64,000 bases of DNA. It comes from Topomyia yanbarensis. Taxonomy: Eukaryota; Arthropoda; Insecta; Diptera; Culicidae. Positions within the stretch are counted from its first letter, which is position 1; each line of letters opens with the position of its first letter. Positions 21,605-35,226 of this stretch are shown here, one piece after another. Below the pieces are notes generated by a model, which had not been told where the DNA came from, ran no database searches, and was given only the letters and a program-made list of their open reading frames with translations. The translations under genes were made by a program, and so were the position numbers. The DNA lies in NCBI RefSeq assembly GCF_030247195.1, contig NC_080670.1:41711524-41775523 (forward strand), given 5' to 3'.

Positions 21605-23608
21605 AGGGTGTCCCAAAATGACATAATGTTAAAAAAGTCATCGGGCTCACTTCTTAAATGAAAGGTTAGGGTATTAGGACCACTTTCTTCTTCGGAGTGA
21701 GTTTGCTAAGGGACCATTCATAAATTACGTAACGCTTTTAGGGGGGAGGGGGTTCGACAAGTTGTTACATATTGTGACATAGGGGGGAGGGGGAGTAAGG
21801 TAGATCGTTACGTAACATGTTTTCACCGAAGAAAAAAATTTTTTTCGAGGAATTTGTTACGTAATAGGGGAGGGGGGGATTAAGAAATTTGTGACAATTT
21901 GTTACATGGGGGGAGGGGGAGTCAATTTTGGGCAATTTTTGCGTTACGTCATTTATGAATGGTCCCTAAAACGCTTCCTACTGGTGGCTAATTTTGATTT
22001 TTTGAAAAATGGGCCGATTTTGGATAAAGTTTCAAATTTATGCCTGTTGAAGCGGTCCTGAACTGTCTTAAATTTTTTTCAGCATTTTTTATTTTTTTGG
22101 AGATCCAAACGGAGAAGTTTGGTTAGTTAGTTTGTACAAATTTTGAATTATAAGAGCGGCAGAGCCATTAAAACTTAGTAAAAAAGAAATTTTTGGTGTT
22201 TTTCAGCATTTTTTTTTCAAAACTGGATATCTACAAAACTTTAAAAGTACAGAAAACACTTTATATAGTTGAGCCGAATTTAGGGGCGTAATTTTGCTGA
22301 AGAAAGTGTATAGCTACGGCTAATGTTATTTAAGTTTTTGTTAGATAGCCTTTGACATTTTTAGCAATTTATCAAAAGTAATGCTGATCCAAAAAGTAAA
22401 TCAGTTCAAATATGCTTTGACCACACATTGTTTTTCGAAAAATAGAATGACAATGATGAAAAATGACGTTTGCTGTACGTCTTTAGTATGTCAGGATGAG
22501 GTTTAATGAGCATCTGATGATTTTTTTTTTGAAACTTAAATTATAAAAATAATGATAACTTTGCTAATGACGCCAAGTCTCTAATTATTTTTTGAAGAGT
22601 TAATTCTCCATAATTACTTCTAGGAGGCATCTTCAACAAAACAATTGTGTCAGAAGATGCGCTGTATTCTGTTGTAAAACTTTTTCGAGGATATTTGCCC
22701 CAAATTTGACTATTTCGGAATTATATGATCTAAACAGTAAATATCAGTTTTTCAACACTCACCTCACTCTTCTGCAATTTTCTCCACTTCAAAGTTCCTA
22801 ACATGAAAATAAGACTTTATATACAAAATGTAAATACGCCAATCAATTCAGCCTTCCAATATTCGCCGTAACTTGCCATTAACTCGACATATTTTTTTAA
22901 TTTTAGTGATTTTCAAACCCGCTAAGTGGCTATTAGTATACAAAACAATTTTAAAAAAATCGTCAAATGCTCATAGAAACCGATTCTGATACACTCGAGA
23001 CAAGCAAAAAACGCCATTTTTCATCATTTTCCTTCTATTTTCCGAAAAATAATATGCGGACTAAGCCTACTTAAGTTGTTTTATTTTGTAGAACAGTGTT
23101 ATTTTTTATGAATATCATAAATGTCAAAAGGTTATTTAACAAAAACTTAAAAAAGTTATACCCCATTGGCCGTAGTTATACACTTTCTTCAGCAAAATGG
23201 CGCCTCTGTATTCGGCTCAACTATATAAAGTGTTTTCTGTACTTTTAAAATTTTGTAGATACCCAGTTTTCAAGAAAAATTACTGAAAAACACACAAAAG
23301 TTTCACTTTTTTCTAAGTTTTAATGGCTCTGCCGCTCTTATAATTAAAAATTTGTACAAACTAACTAACCAAACTTCTCCGTTTGGGTCTTCAGAAAAAT
23401 AAAAAAATGCTGAAAAAAATCTAAGACAATTCAGGACCACTTCAACAAGCATAAATTTGAAATTTTATCAAAAAATCAAAATTCGCCACCAGTAGGAAGC
23501 GTTTTAGCAAACTCACTCCGAAGAAGAAAGTGGTCCTAATACCCTAACCTTTCATTTAAGAAGTGAGCCCGATGACTTTTTTAACATGATGTCATTTTGG
23601 GACACCCT
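21605..23608. mobile_element. 2.0-kb fold-back element I
   Basis: Ends AGGGTGTCCCAAAATGACAT and ATGTCATTTTGGGACACCCT are perfect inverses flanked by ACT on both sides (21,602-21,604; 23,609-23,611). Pairing continues for most of each arm, for example CACTTTCTTCTTCGGAGTGA, GGTTAGTTAGTTTGTACAAA and TATATAGTTGAGCCGAAT all recur inverted; the centre is near 22,650. The left arm is interrupted by a 257-bp MITE. No coding frame is present. Confidence 0.8.
21710..21966. mobile_element. 257-bp Harbinger-type MITE inside fold-back I
   Basis: Starts GGGACCATTCATAAATTACG and ends with the inverse ...CATTTATGAATGGTCCC. TAA lies on both sides (21,707-21,709; 21,967-21,969). The opposite arm of the fold-back (near 23,504) is the uninterrupted version with a single TAA, which proves both the boundaries and the 3-bp duplication. 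The interior has G-rich runs. A TWA duplication is diagnostic of PIF/Harbinger. Confidence 0.85.
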
Positions 23609-23714
23609 ACTGTATACACTCAGGTTAGATTTTTTTACGAGAGGGATACAGGCCGCGTAAATGAAAATCGCGTAAATTAAAAAAAATGAGTATATGAAAA
23701 CCGCGTAAATTAAA

Positions 23715-25179
23715 AGTGGCCGGAAACGCCAAAAACGTGAACTTAATTCACTAGAGGCTAAACCATCGAATATATTCACAGCGTGTCTTTGGAGGAGTTG
23801 TTCGTATGAATATTCCCCACAATCTGATGACAATTGAAATTATGCATGGCTTACTACGATCGAACTAAATAAATTAACTTTTTTTTAACTGACTTTCTAC
23901 CTAAAGTTGGTGCCTTCGATAATGTTTTAGAAATGCTCATAGTGAAGAATTTTGTTGAAGAACTTGAGCTTGTAGGACTAAAGGTTATGTGTTTATAAGA
24001 CGTTTTCTATGGCAACCCCCTTAAATCTAGTTTTTTCGACATAACTTTTTTCATTGTGACTTTACGAGCAAACTATGTTCAAGACAGGTATCAAAACTAC
24101 ATAATATTGCCGAAGACTGCATGTAAAAATACTCATTCGTTTCAAAGTTATTGTAGATTTTCACATTTTTTACACCAACTTCAAATACGAATAAGATAGA
24201 AAGGTGCAAACCAAAATGCACGAACAGGCACTTTTTACACTGTCTAAGCTATGCACAATAAAGGTAAAAAAGTTTGGTGCGTGGCACTCTAGAACCCTAT
24301 GAATAGGGTAAGCTTTCTTTATCATGTTTTTTGACTTTTTCCATACAAAAATCAGCCAAAAAAATTTTTTTTTTCAATTTTTTCCGTCAAATTTAGTAAT
24401 TAATGGTATGACATCCTTTTGTAAGCATTAAATTCATTATGACATGTCTATCTGGGTATATATCAGTTTAGGATCTCCAATGATATTAAAAACTTCACAT
24501 TTTGCTCCCACGCTTATAAAATCTGAAATATTAAGATATATGTGAAAATAATACTTGTAATTGACTATCAAACCAAGAATTTCAAAAATCGTGGCAAAAG
24601 AATTTAATTTTTTTGCTGATTTTTGTATGGAAAAGGTAAAAAACATGATAAAGTAAACTTACCCTATTCATAGGGTTCTAGAGTGCCACGCACCAAACCT
24701 TCTTACCTTTATTGTACATAGTTCAGACAGTGAAAAAAGGGCCTGTTCGTGCATTTTTATTTGCACCTTTCTTTCCTATACATAGTTGAAGTTGGTGTAA
24801 AAAAATGTAAAAGTCTTCAATAACTTTGAAACGAATGAGTATTTTTACATGCAGTCTTCGGCAATATTATGTAGTTTTGATATCTATACATTTGTCTAGA
24901 ACATAGTTTGCACGAAAAGGCACAATGAAAAAAGTTATATTATTCTTCAACAAAATTCTTCACTATGAGCATTTCTAAAACTTTGTCGAAGGCACCAACT
25001 TTCTACCTCGTCAGGATAAAAAGTTATTTTTTTAGTTCGATCATAGTAAGCCATGCCTAATTTCAATTGTTATCAGATTGTGGGGAATATTCATACGAAC
25101 AATTCCTCCAAATACACAATAAATTCGATGGTTTGGCCTCTAGTGAATTAAGTTCACGTTTTTGGCATTCCCGACCACT
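23715..25179. mobile_element. 1.47-kb fold-back element II
   Basis: Left tip AGTGGCCGGAAACGCCAAAA and right tip TTTTGGCATTCCCGACCACT are inverse copies. Inside, TTAATTCACTAGAGGC, CGTATGAATATTCCCCACAA and TCTAGAACCCTATGAATAGG all recur inverted in the right half. The centre is near 24,430. It lies only about 100 bp from fold-back I; that spacer has CGCGTAAAT repeats. No clear target duplication. Confidence 0.75.
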
Positions 25180-27250
25180 GTGCAACACAGTTGCAATGTG
25201 TATAGACATTAGAGTGGCTCGCGGTTGTATGGGAAAACTTCAAAATGATTTAAACTAGCGGGCACAGCACTTTTTGAGTTCCTTTGGTGGTCCCAAATGC
25301 CTGTGCAAAATTTGGTAGCGCTTGATTGCTTCCCAGGTTTGCGCATTGCGTTCAAAGTTTACATGAGATTTTATATGGGGAAATGCATTATTTTGCATTT
25401 ACGTTAATAAAGATCGCTATTTCACTCAATATGAAAAACCAGCTTTATAAAACTATAGTTCAAACCTCGGTCAACGACTTTGTCGAAGACCATAACGAGT
25501 TTCGAGTTTTCAAAAAAATAGTTATAACGATTTTAAAACTTATGGTAAAATACAAATGCAGAAATTGATTAATTTCTCCAACACTGCTGGTGCACCACCG
25601 ACATCGACATTAAAAACTTAAATAAAGGAGAATATATTCATCGCTGAAGCTTGGTATCTTCAAATGAAATGTTCAGAATGAATTGCTGAATAACATAGAT
25701 GTATTCAGAAAATGAAAAGAAGAGAGGGGGGGGGGCGAGAATTTATCCGCATTTTCTATGAAAAATGAAATGTTACATAATAAAATAGACAAAACGCGAA
25801 TATTTTTAACAGGCTACTTAACAAAAGATTTTGGAATAAAATTATCCAATTTAATTATGATTTCAATAAAAATTAGGCATATTAGAGCGATTTTAGTTCT
25901 GGGGTACGAATGTACCCCACAAAAACGTTTACATATAGAAAAAGTCACGAAACCGATGTATGGTTAAAATATTTCCGTATTACCTATGATAAAGATTTCC
26001 AAAGATTTAGGGTGCATCAATCATCATTCACCGACGGTTCAAGAGTTTTCCGGTGCTTGTGGAGGTTTAAGCAAAATCTTTTGCCACACTTTTCATTAGA
26101 GCATTTTTTCTCCAAAAGAAAACTGGTAGCGACTCGGTATGTACCGCTGTCTATTCTTCAGGTGCAGCTATCTGAGCTTCGAGTAAGGTAGCGAACAATT
26201 TATTTACACAAATAATACGTAAGACGATTAAATGCTTCCTTTTCAAGATGTTCTGCTATTGGGATTAGGATGCTCCCATTCTTCTTCCAGTACATATCCG
26301 CGCAGTGTGAGACAGCTTGGTTTGAAAACATAGCATATTCTTTACGTTTTACAGTTCTGTACACCTTTTCGGCAGAAATGAGATTCGCTGCTTATTTGAA
26401 ATAAGTTATTCTCCACTGGGAAATATTTTAGAGCTTTCACCGGCATATATAGTAATTTCCAGGATAATTATGCACGCTCTGTGGATTCGAATGCATAGGA
26501 GCGCTTGCATCAAGCAGGTGCGTCTTTCGAAGACTTGTGTGACTTCTTGTATTTGTTGTATTGTTGTGTTGTCTATGGCGAACTTGAGGAAATTAATCTT
26601 CTACTGGTATAGAAGGTGTTTCATTGGCTATAGGTGTTTTTCGAGCAACATGTGGTTAGGACCCCAAAAAACCACTATCAAAATACACACTAAGAGAGAA
26701 CGTGTGACGAACAGGAGGTAGGTAGGAGATTAGGAAGAAGGAAGATAACTGAATAACAGTCGAGTTTTGCCAGTATTCATATCAGCACAGTTCCCGATTT
26801 GTTCCTAATATTTTGTTTTACTACAATAGTAACCTCCAATCTTTTTCTTGATGCAAATTTGCGAGTGAGTTCATCAATTACTCATCATCTTAGTTAAAAA
26901 TTTATCTCTGAATTGAAATCTGTTAAAACGGCATTTAATTAGCAAGAGACTGGAAGGTGAAGTATACTTTGGCTTCCAGTCCCTTGCCGTTATAACAGTT
27001 AAAAATAGACTCAAAAAGGTCGTTAACAAAAAATGGAGAAAAAAGAAATTTGTTAAACAACTCTTAAAAATTTCGCCATAAATACAACGCCTAATAAACT
27101 GACAGCATCATGGCACAACCCTGCTTCTGACCGAAGACTTTTGACAAGCAACGTAAATGTCAAGTGTGTCAAAATCGATGTCTGATAAGTATAGGGAGAG
27201 AGACGAAACTCGTTTCGCGGTATTTATGAAAAACTCGTAATAAAATAAAA
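25180..27250. other. No gene; includes the empty-site homologue of copy A
   Basis: 25,826-25,970 is a diverged copy of the sequence flanking composite copy A, including GGGGTACGAATGTACCCC and ATATAGAAAAAGTCACGAAA without the insertion. A G-run lies at 25,725. A hairpin at about 26,926-27,000 pairs AAGAGACTGGAAG with CTTCCAGTCCCTT and CTGTTAAAACGGC with GCCGTTATAACAG, with a 10-nt bulge. Other small frames are unrecognised. Confidence 0.4.
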
Positions 27251-28739
27251 ACGCTTTTAATCCACCTAACAGTGTGATGAGACATTTCTTATAACTCTTA
27301 TCACTCTCTTCGGATATTATATCGTTTGAGAACATTTAGAATGATAGTGGTAGGACTCAGAGAATCGCTCAAATCAGCATAGGACAACATCAGTGCTAGA
27401 AATCTCAAACCAAATCAATGGGAAAGCGAAAAAATGGCCAATAAAATAAAATATCTAAATTGTGGTGGGAAAACTGAATTTATATATTGTACTGAGCCAA
27501 AAAAATCGAATTTTTTTTGAATCGATTTGAAGTTTATACTTTACTCAAATTTCCAACGCGACTGAGAACTAAGAAAATTTAATGAAATCGCAGCTCCTGA
27601 TATCACGCTATCTCTGAAGTGCATGCGTGCATAGTTCCAAATTTTACTTCGACATCGACTTTTTCTAAAGGTGACTTCCCAGTAGTATCCTTGATTTGAA
27701 TTATTATCGCTAATCCTAACGCCAAAGAACAAATAAAAACCTCTCGAAAACGAACCGTTTGGGAAAATCATCATCATTACTGGCATTTTCATTTTCACAA
27801 AACTTTTCGATAACCTTCCGTCACTTGCGTTAATGCACTGGGTGCACAGTGCTCTGAAAATCTAGCGAAATCGTCTTAGGGCACCAGCGGGTCTAATTCA
27901 GAGCTATCTGCGCGGCGAGTTAAATCTGTAAAGAATTCTAAAAATTAATTTCTATTCCATAATTTTCAGTTCAGCAATTCGAGAGATCGTGCTCACCGTA
28001 AGCCATGAAAAATAGACTACGTTGTGAAGCGATGGTCACTATTTATTAAAAAATCACGGTTAAATAAAAAATAAATCTATTTAAAAATTTCAAATAGTTT
28101 ATAATTTTCACAAACTTATTAGGAAAAATTGCTTTCGTAATATTGTGTAGGAAAAAGCTGAAAATTTCAGTATTTTCTCTATCTGCAACATATAAACCGT
28201 TAAGTATATCGATTAATTGGTATACGAATTGGAATAGGTTCGCCAAATTTTGGAAGAACCCCTTCAAAACTACCTAAAAATTGTTGTAGTTCGATGCAAT
28301 AAAAAATCTCCAAAGGTGAAATATACCTATTAATGTGAAACACAGTGAATAATACATGCAATAAAGACCCATTTTTATCAGTCTCATGGTGTATTTTAGG
28401 CTGACAAAATGGGTACATTGACTAAATCGGGCAATTTTTTTCTTTATAATAAACTGAAGCTGTTAAAATATTCTTCCCGTCCCTTGATGTAGTCTGATAA
28501 CTATTTCTGATTATGATGAACTTTTTACTTTACATATTTCCATCTCCATGATAAGGAAAACATGCTCAAGAAAGGATTTACTCGAATTCTGTCTTGTTCG
28601 TCTGCTAGAGCCCATCAAACAGATGTTCATATTTGGCTGATAAAATCGGGGTTTTAATGTATTATAATAGATATTCAGCATTCGAAGACAGTTTCTTGTG
28701 AACGAGTGTAGAACGACTTTGTTTTTACTTACTGGAAGT

Positions 28740-30573
28740 CAGCGGCGTAGCCAGAAATTCGGTTTGGTGGGGGTTTGGTGAAAATCGATCTTACTGTCCA
28801 AACGGCATAATTCCTAAACCGTAATTTTTGAAGTTATAAAATTATGCAGAATTAATTTTTCAGAAAATAGTAACAGAGTTCGTGTCTTAGCGAATTTGTT
28901 GAGACTTGTCATGAATATTAATCCGAGAAAATTCACCATAAATACTTCTTGGACGATATACCGTCAAAATTATTTTATTAAATGATGCGCTGTTTAACGT
29001 TTGTAAAACTCATTAAAGATACTAAACCTCCGAAATTGGCGGTTTCAAAATGATGCTATCTTGACCTTAAATTACTGTTTTTGAACATTTGACCTATACA
29101 TATAATTGGTCATACAACAAAAATCAAATGCCCATCAACATCGATCAGGACCTGCTAGAGTCGAATGGAAATCGTCATTTTTCATAAATTTCTCTCTACA
29201 TTCGGAAAGTGTTATCCTCGTTATTAATCATATTACGTTTTCGTCTCAACTCGACGCATTCCCAAAATAAAAACCTGTTTTAATCCACCTAGTGGTGCAA
29301 TTGTGCTTTTCTCATTTGTCCAGACTACGATTCCTTGGCTGGTTATGCTCAATACAATGGTGGAAATGAATATTACATGTTCAGTACGATTTGCACATAC
29401 ATACAACGGATCGACAGCCACGATCTTGAGATACTATGTGATACTGAAACATCGCTTGAAACCAGCGGCGGATTATGGAGAAAGATCCGGGAGATCCGGG
29501 TCCTGCCGAAAATTTTCAACTTGTTTAGAAATTTTAAACTAGTTTGAATTTTAAAGTAGCAACCCCTCACTGCATATTCTCTCCGGGCCGGTATGATTGA
29601 CGATTTTTAGAGTGATTGCATAACCTTTCTATATGAAAAAGGCAAAAATGTACCAAAGTCCAAAAAAGTCAATTTTTGTCATGCATTTTAATGTTTCATG
29701 CATTTTAAAGTCATTTGGCATCCAAAATACAAATTTGATTTTGAAAAATTTTCATTTCAGTTTATATGGGAATTTGCTGTGTGATTGCACTCTTCAACTC
29801 GTAACTCCGGAACCGGAAGTCCAATCAATAGAAAATTCAATAGCAGCCGATGGGAAGGTTGTACCTTTCATTTGAGACTAACTTTGTGCAAATCGGTCTA
29901 GCCATCTCTGAGAAACAGAATCCAAATTTTTTTTCCACATATACACATACACGCATACATACATATACATACACACAGACATTTTCCGATCTCGACGAAC
30001 TGAGTCGATTGGCATATGACACTCGGCCCTCCGGGTCCGGATTAGATTGACGAATTTTAGAGTGAATGAGAAAGGCAAGAACATTTTTAGCAATTGTTGA
30101 AAGTTATGCAATGTTTTGGTGAGCAGTTCTATGTTTCATAGACATTAAATCAATTTTAACTTCGCTTTCTATTAAATAAAGACCCTTATTACAGTACATC
30201 TCTACAAAATCGATCTCAATTTGAAAAGAAATCTGAGGATTATGATTGATTACAGAATTCTGGAATTTTCTATTGGAATGTTTTCAGGCAGGAATTTGAT
30301 ATTGATGCTATTAGACAACTGTGAAATCAAGACCAATAGATCAGTTACATTTCAGGACCCCATTCCGACAATTTATCAAAAGTCCTCATGATGTTTACAA
30401 CAACAGGTTATCAATGCACGGATTAGATAATTGTTATTGTAATTTTGAATTAAATCAGTCAGCATCAATTAATTTTCAACTTCAAACCAATTTTTTTTTG
30501 TTGGGTGTGGTGGGGAGGGGGGGGGGGTGTTGTTGGTGTTCATCCCCAAAACCTTCTCTGGGCTACGCCGTTG
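28740..30573. mobile_element. hAT-like element nested in copy B
   Basis: Left end CAGCGGCGTAGCCAGAAATT at 28,740; right end GGGCTACGCCGTTG ending 30,573. Flanking octamers CTGGAAGT (28,732-28,739) and CTTGGAGT (30,574-30,581) match at 6 of 8. It occupies the same position relative to the outer element as in A and C. Confidence 0.6.
29272..30078 (+). mobile_element. Inner Helentron-like element in copy B
   Basis: Starts AACCTGTTTTAATCCACCTA. The first 3' terminus near 29,625-29,645 has a disabled hairpin (CCTTTCTATATGAAAAAGG). The second 3' end is GTGAATGAGAAAGGCAAGA at 30,061-30,079. The CATACATACATATACATACA tract and the GACGAACTGAGTCGATTGG / CTCGGCCCTCCGGGTC block lie between. Non-coding. 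Confidence 0.6.
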
Positions 30574-31627
30574 CTTGGAGTTATTTATTTGGCTTTTCAT
30601 TTTCCGATATGTTTCAGATCGATCCGATGGTCATTAGTTAGAAAAATTGCAGTCAGAAGGTTCGCAGAAATGAACATTTTTGCACTGATAAGTTATCAAG
30701 TTCCTTCCAGACAACTTGGAAGTGTTCGGTGATTATTTCTAGCGGTTGTAGACAGAAAAATGAAATACAAAATTCGATTTGTCGTAATAATGTTTGGCTT
30801 ATTTCAATGGATTATTTCTATATTGAACAATAAATAGGCGACAAAGAGTAATCCATAAACAACAAGCCATAACTTTTAAAGTATTCAAAATAGATATTTG
30901 AAGTCTTCAGTAAAGTTATTCGCAAAAGTAAGAGCTACAAATTTGCTGAAGGCATCATTTCGATATAATCACTTCCAAGAAAATTTGTGAAAATATCTCA
31001 CTCATAGGGGGATTAATCAGCAAAAGCACAATACCAAAAGAAAGGGCATATTTCCTCAATTAAATTCTCCGAAGATGCTATTGACCTAAAATAAGCCGTT
31101 TTGGCGTTAATAATAGATTACATGTTTTTGGTCATATTTCTGGCAATGGGAAATGATAAAAATCTTTCGTCCGCATTTAATGTTAAATATCTCTTTTGAT
31201 GATAGTCCGATTTCAACAATCTATAGCTTGTTCGAAAGGTATTTGTTAAAGCTGTTTAAAAACATATAAATTGGTAATCTATAACGTCAATTTCGGCAGA
31301 CAATTCAAAAAAACTGCAAAAAACGCCATTTTTACGCATTCAAACATTCATATCTTAGAAACTAAACATCAGAATCAAAAACAAATTAATAGCGTTCATA
31401 CTGTTTTTTTAGTTCTTTCATTTAAAATTGGTTTGGATAAGATCGGTTCAGCCATTGCTGAGAAACACGAATGAGAATTTGTCCGTTACATACACACACA
31501 CACACAGACATTGTCCCAAATCGTCGAGCTGAGTCGATTGGTATATAAGACTCGGCCCTCCGGGCCTCGGAAAAAATCTTGAAAGTTTGAGCGAATTCTA
31601 TACATTTCTTTTATAAGAAATGTAAAA

Positions 31628-33415
31628 CGTAATGAAAATGATTCATGCCATGTACGAAAAATTTGTATATTTTAGGAAAATTGTCTACGAAACTTATTCG
31701 TAGCAGATTTACGTATATATTCTCTCAGTGCAGTTGGACTTACTGGGTCAATTTCTCTATACCTTGGTTTTACTTGTTCGGGTCATTCTGGCCATCTACA
31801 TTTCAAAGTCGAAAGCGAGCACTGCGATGCGGCGAGCAAACACTCAACTAGCGAAGGTTTAAAAGTATGTTTCCAATGTCTCACCGAGGCTGGATATCTT
31901 TACGGCCCTTGTTTGTTTTGTTTGACCGAACAAAGAAAACTTCGCCTGCTGAGATAGCTAGCCGAATGGTTGAGTTGGATTTTTGAGCGATTTCCGAAAC
32001 ACGAGGTGGATCGAAGAAGAAAATTATTTCGTTGTGCCTATTCAACTAAGAATTATTACGAATATTTGAATTACGAAATTATGAATACGAAGTATTATTA
32101 ATACGCTTAACTCTTTTTTCCGTAATTAGTAATCGGGGTGCAAAATTTCTATTTCCGATAAAAATTTCTGAGCGAATCCGTAAACTCACACTTGAGACAA
32201 GTAAGTCCGTAGTGCTACGGCTCATAACAATACAAAAGAAAGGTGTTTCGAAATGTAGTACTTCTAAAATGTCATCGGTCTGCCTGTAGGCCAACTCCGT
32301 CCCCCAATCAATCAGTTTCTCCAAAAGGGTTCGATACTATTACACAGGCAATTGAATAAACCCATGTTAAAGCCATCAATTCCGTTGAAATAGGAAAGAA
32401 AAATCACTTTTGTTTGTCTTACTGACCCGGATATTGGTTCGCAGGACGGGCACACGCTCGCCCATACTCTGCTAGTGAGGTTCTAGGTTTAACTAGAAAT
32501 GAAGCCGGCACCGGATAGATACTAGGATTTTCTTTTCGGAGTATCAACCATGTCAACAAGGAATGTAACGAACCGATGTAATTTTGTTTGTACAATGAAT
32601 GTGTGTCTGTTTCGGACTACGCGTCGACCTTCTCGAGGCTCCAATAGGATTTAAACTGCTGTTAAGGCGGGGTCGGTAGTAGGTAAATATCACATTGTTG
32701 AAGAAAGTGACCATGTTGTTCGAGCAGTATCACCGATGCTTGCCTTTTCTTTCCTTGTTTTCGTTTAGCTTAAATCTAGCAAAAACTTAATTTATAGCCT
32801 GTTCGTTGGAACATTTTACAACAAATAAAATGGCCTCAACCTTTCGACCAATCAAACAAGACCAACTATTTCATACTTGGTTAGATGTCTTGGTTTGTTA
32901 CTTTTCACACTCATATTCTGAGTTGTTGCAGATAGCTAGATCATCTGTCACCTTTGACGGTGGATTGCAAAATGGATCAAACGATTGAATCATGGCCGGA
33001 TGGTTGAATCACGGTGACATAAAATCTGTTTGAATTATGGCTACTGATCATGTTAGATTTGTTTCTGACAGTTTCGTTTCATGTCTCAGTCCAACAAGGT
33101 GGTTAGCGCTTCATATTACATAATATTAGTCTACAATTAATTCACAATTGTACATGAATGAGGTCCTCAGGTCATACATTTCTAATACAAAAAGTTTTTT
33201 TTATGGCTGATAAGCAGATTTCGATTTATTGACAATTTATTGGGTCTATCACGTCAAACAATTTTCGTAGTGTGTTTTGAGGTTGTCGAACAAATTTGGA
33301 AAAAAATACAAAGGGTTGCACGAACTGTATACGTATGACTACAATACTTAACGTGGAATATTTCATTTATTAGTACATTTGGATTAATAATAAAAAAAAA
33401 AATATATGCACTAAT
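31628..33415. other. No gene recognised
   Basis: Mixed-composition sequence. The part 32,380-32,780 is GC-richer and looks like decayed retroelement or single-copy DNA, but no domain, LTR border or splice site could be supported. Confidence 0.35.
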
Positions 33416-35110
33416 GACCCGTTTTTATCAACCAACCGAAAAATTTTGGTTAATTAAACGGGGAAATTGATAAAATCGGGAATTTTTTTAACTTCCTTTT
33501 TCAATCATACATAATTTAAAGCAACCTAAGAATTATCTCAAGTTGTTAGTTTACATAAAAATTAAACCTATTGCCCTATCAGAGCAAAAAAACGTATTTA
33601 ACCGAACCGTCCGAAAGTTGTCTAATCCAACGTCCAAGCATAGGATCTATCTGAAATTTTGCAGATAGACTCATTATGAATGACAATGTATTCTGTCAAC
33701 GAAATTTAACAGTTAATCTCCTGAAAAGCGAGAAGCAAAAACTATTCTTTGATTAATTAGATACAGAGCGTAGGTAGTTCACTGCTATTGTACGTCCATG
33801 TTCCAAAACTGACAATTAAGAAAAACGCGATCGAAGATGAAAATTATATGTGCAATCTGGAGAGAAACGGTGGATCAAATAAAGTTTTACAGTCTAAAAT
33901 TACGTTCATATTCAACGTTTCTAGTGTAATTAGTCCAGTTTTTCATTAGAAAAATTCACTTTAAGGAAGATTTTACGAAAAATGCTCAGTGGAAAAATCT
34001 TAGCATATTGGTGCAGCCACCACAAATGAGTTGTCTATTCATTTTATTTACGAAAGTGTGCGCTGAGAGCTTTCTTGTTAAGCGGGCTACTTCAAGTTTT
34101 ACTAAAATCGAAAACGAATGAGTTCGCCTTGTTTTAAGTTTTTGGAAGAGACGACAGTGATGAATAGTTTCACATGATCGATCTCACTATTGTAGTTATT
34201 AATATCGTATTCATCTCTTAGTAGAACTTTCTCCTTCCACAAACTTTATTTATTTTTTTGTTTTTATTAGTAGAAGTAGAACAGTTATGCGTAGAATTTC
34301 AAGAATGGGTTTTTCGTCATCAAACAATATTCCGTATCGGATATCATAGAGTTTGGAATCGGCACACGTATTTTCATGGAGATGGGCGGTTTGAGCCTAT
34401 GTCAGTGGCTTTCGACTGGCATGGCCCATTCTCGTTGATTCGGACTGGCTGGTTTGTTCTTACTTACAAATGAATCGATCAATCCACCTGGATGTCATAG
34501 GAGATATCAAAAGTGAATAGGAACAAGACAATAGCTGGTTCAATTTGAAGTTTGTTTAATGATAACTCAAGTGCGCTGACAGGAGATCGTTTTATAGGAG
34601 TAGATAAACTAGAGAGCAGATATCACAGTTTCCGAGACAAATATGTGCTAAATTGAAATCCTCTGGACCGGTGTTTACAGACAATCCGCCAAAAATTGTC
34701 TTTAGTTTAAATTTTGTTTGCAGTTTAGTATGAACATAATAAAAATATAATATTACTAAATACACAACTTTTACTACATACTCTTCCAATTGTTATGTTT
34801 TCCACGGATAATATGTGAAAGTGTGATAATTTATCATTAAAACACACAGCTTTGATTTTTTTGAAATTCAAGCAAAATGTGAATCTAGTTCATCAATTAC
34901 CCTAAATGGGACCAAAATTGAGTAAACTACCCTACAATTTGACTGCTACCTAACAATGCAAGACCCATTACCTTGATTGAATACAATTGTAAGATTGTAG
35001 GCCTTAATTGCTGGCATAAAAAAATAAATTAATGGGAGCTCGATAAAATCGGGTACAAAAAGTTCCTAACATCGGGGGTGCATAAAATCGGGTGTTTATA
35101 AAAACGGGTC
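33416..35110. mobile_element. 1.7-kb TIR element with GACCCGTTTTTAT ends
   Basis: Perfect 13-bp inverted ends GACCCGTTTTTAT (33,416) and ATAAAAACGGGTC (ends 35,110). GATAAAATCGGG recurs subterminally at about 33,468 and 35,042. The ends resemble those of the internal segment in copies B and C (AAAGACCC.TTTTTATCAG), so this is probably a longer member of that family. A 71-codon plus frame at 34,258-34,473 inside it is unrecognised. Confidence 0.5.
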
Positions 35111-35226
35111 GAAACTGTACTACTATAGTTTGCACGATAACTACCCCATGCAAAAAGCTCTTTTACTCATGCTAAACAATGATTCATCATTACAAGCAAA
35201 GATTCGAGCAATTTTATCGAAAGTAG

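Larger units (their letters stand above)
27251..31627 (+). mobile_element. Composite repeat copy B
   Basis: Same termini as copy A: ACGCTTTTAATCCACC at the start, subterminal ACATTTCTTATA at 27,282-27,293, and the 3' stem-loop at 31,602-31,623 followed by AAAA. It is longer than A because it keeps an internal segment (about 28,363-28,652) with ends AAAGACCCATTTTTATCAG and CTGATAAAATCGGGGTTTT, largely deleted in A. It also has a block at about 27,985-28,135 absent from C. Its outer CA tract is short (about 31,491-31,506). Confidence 0.65.

Noticed and set aside
32380..32780. Possible LTR fragment
   Set aside because: GC-richer composition only; no TG...CA borders, second copy or coding homology visible.
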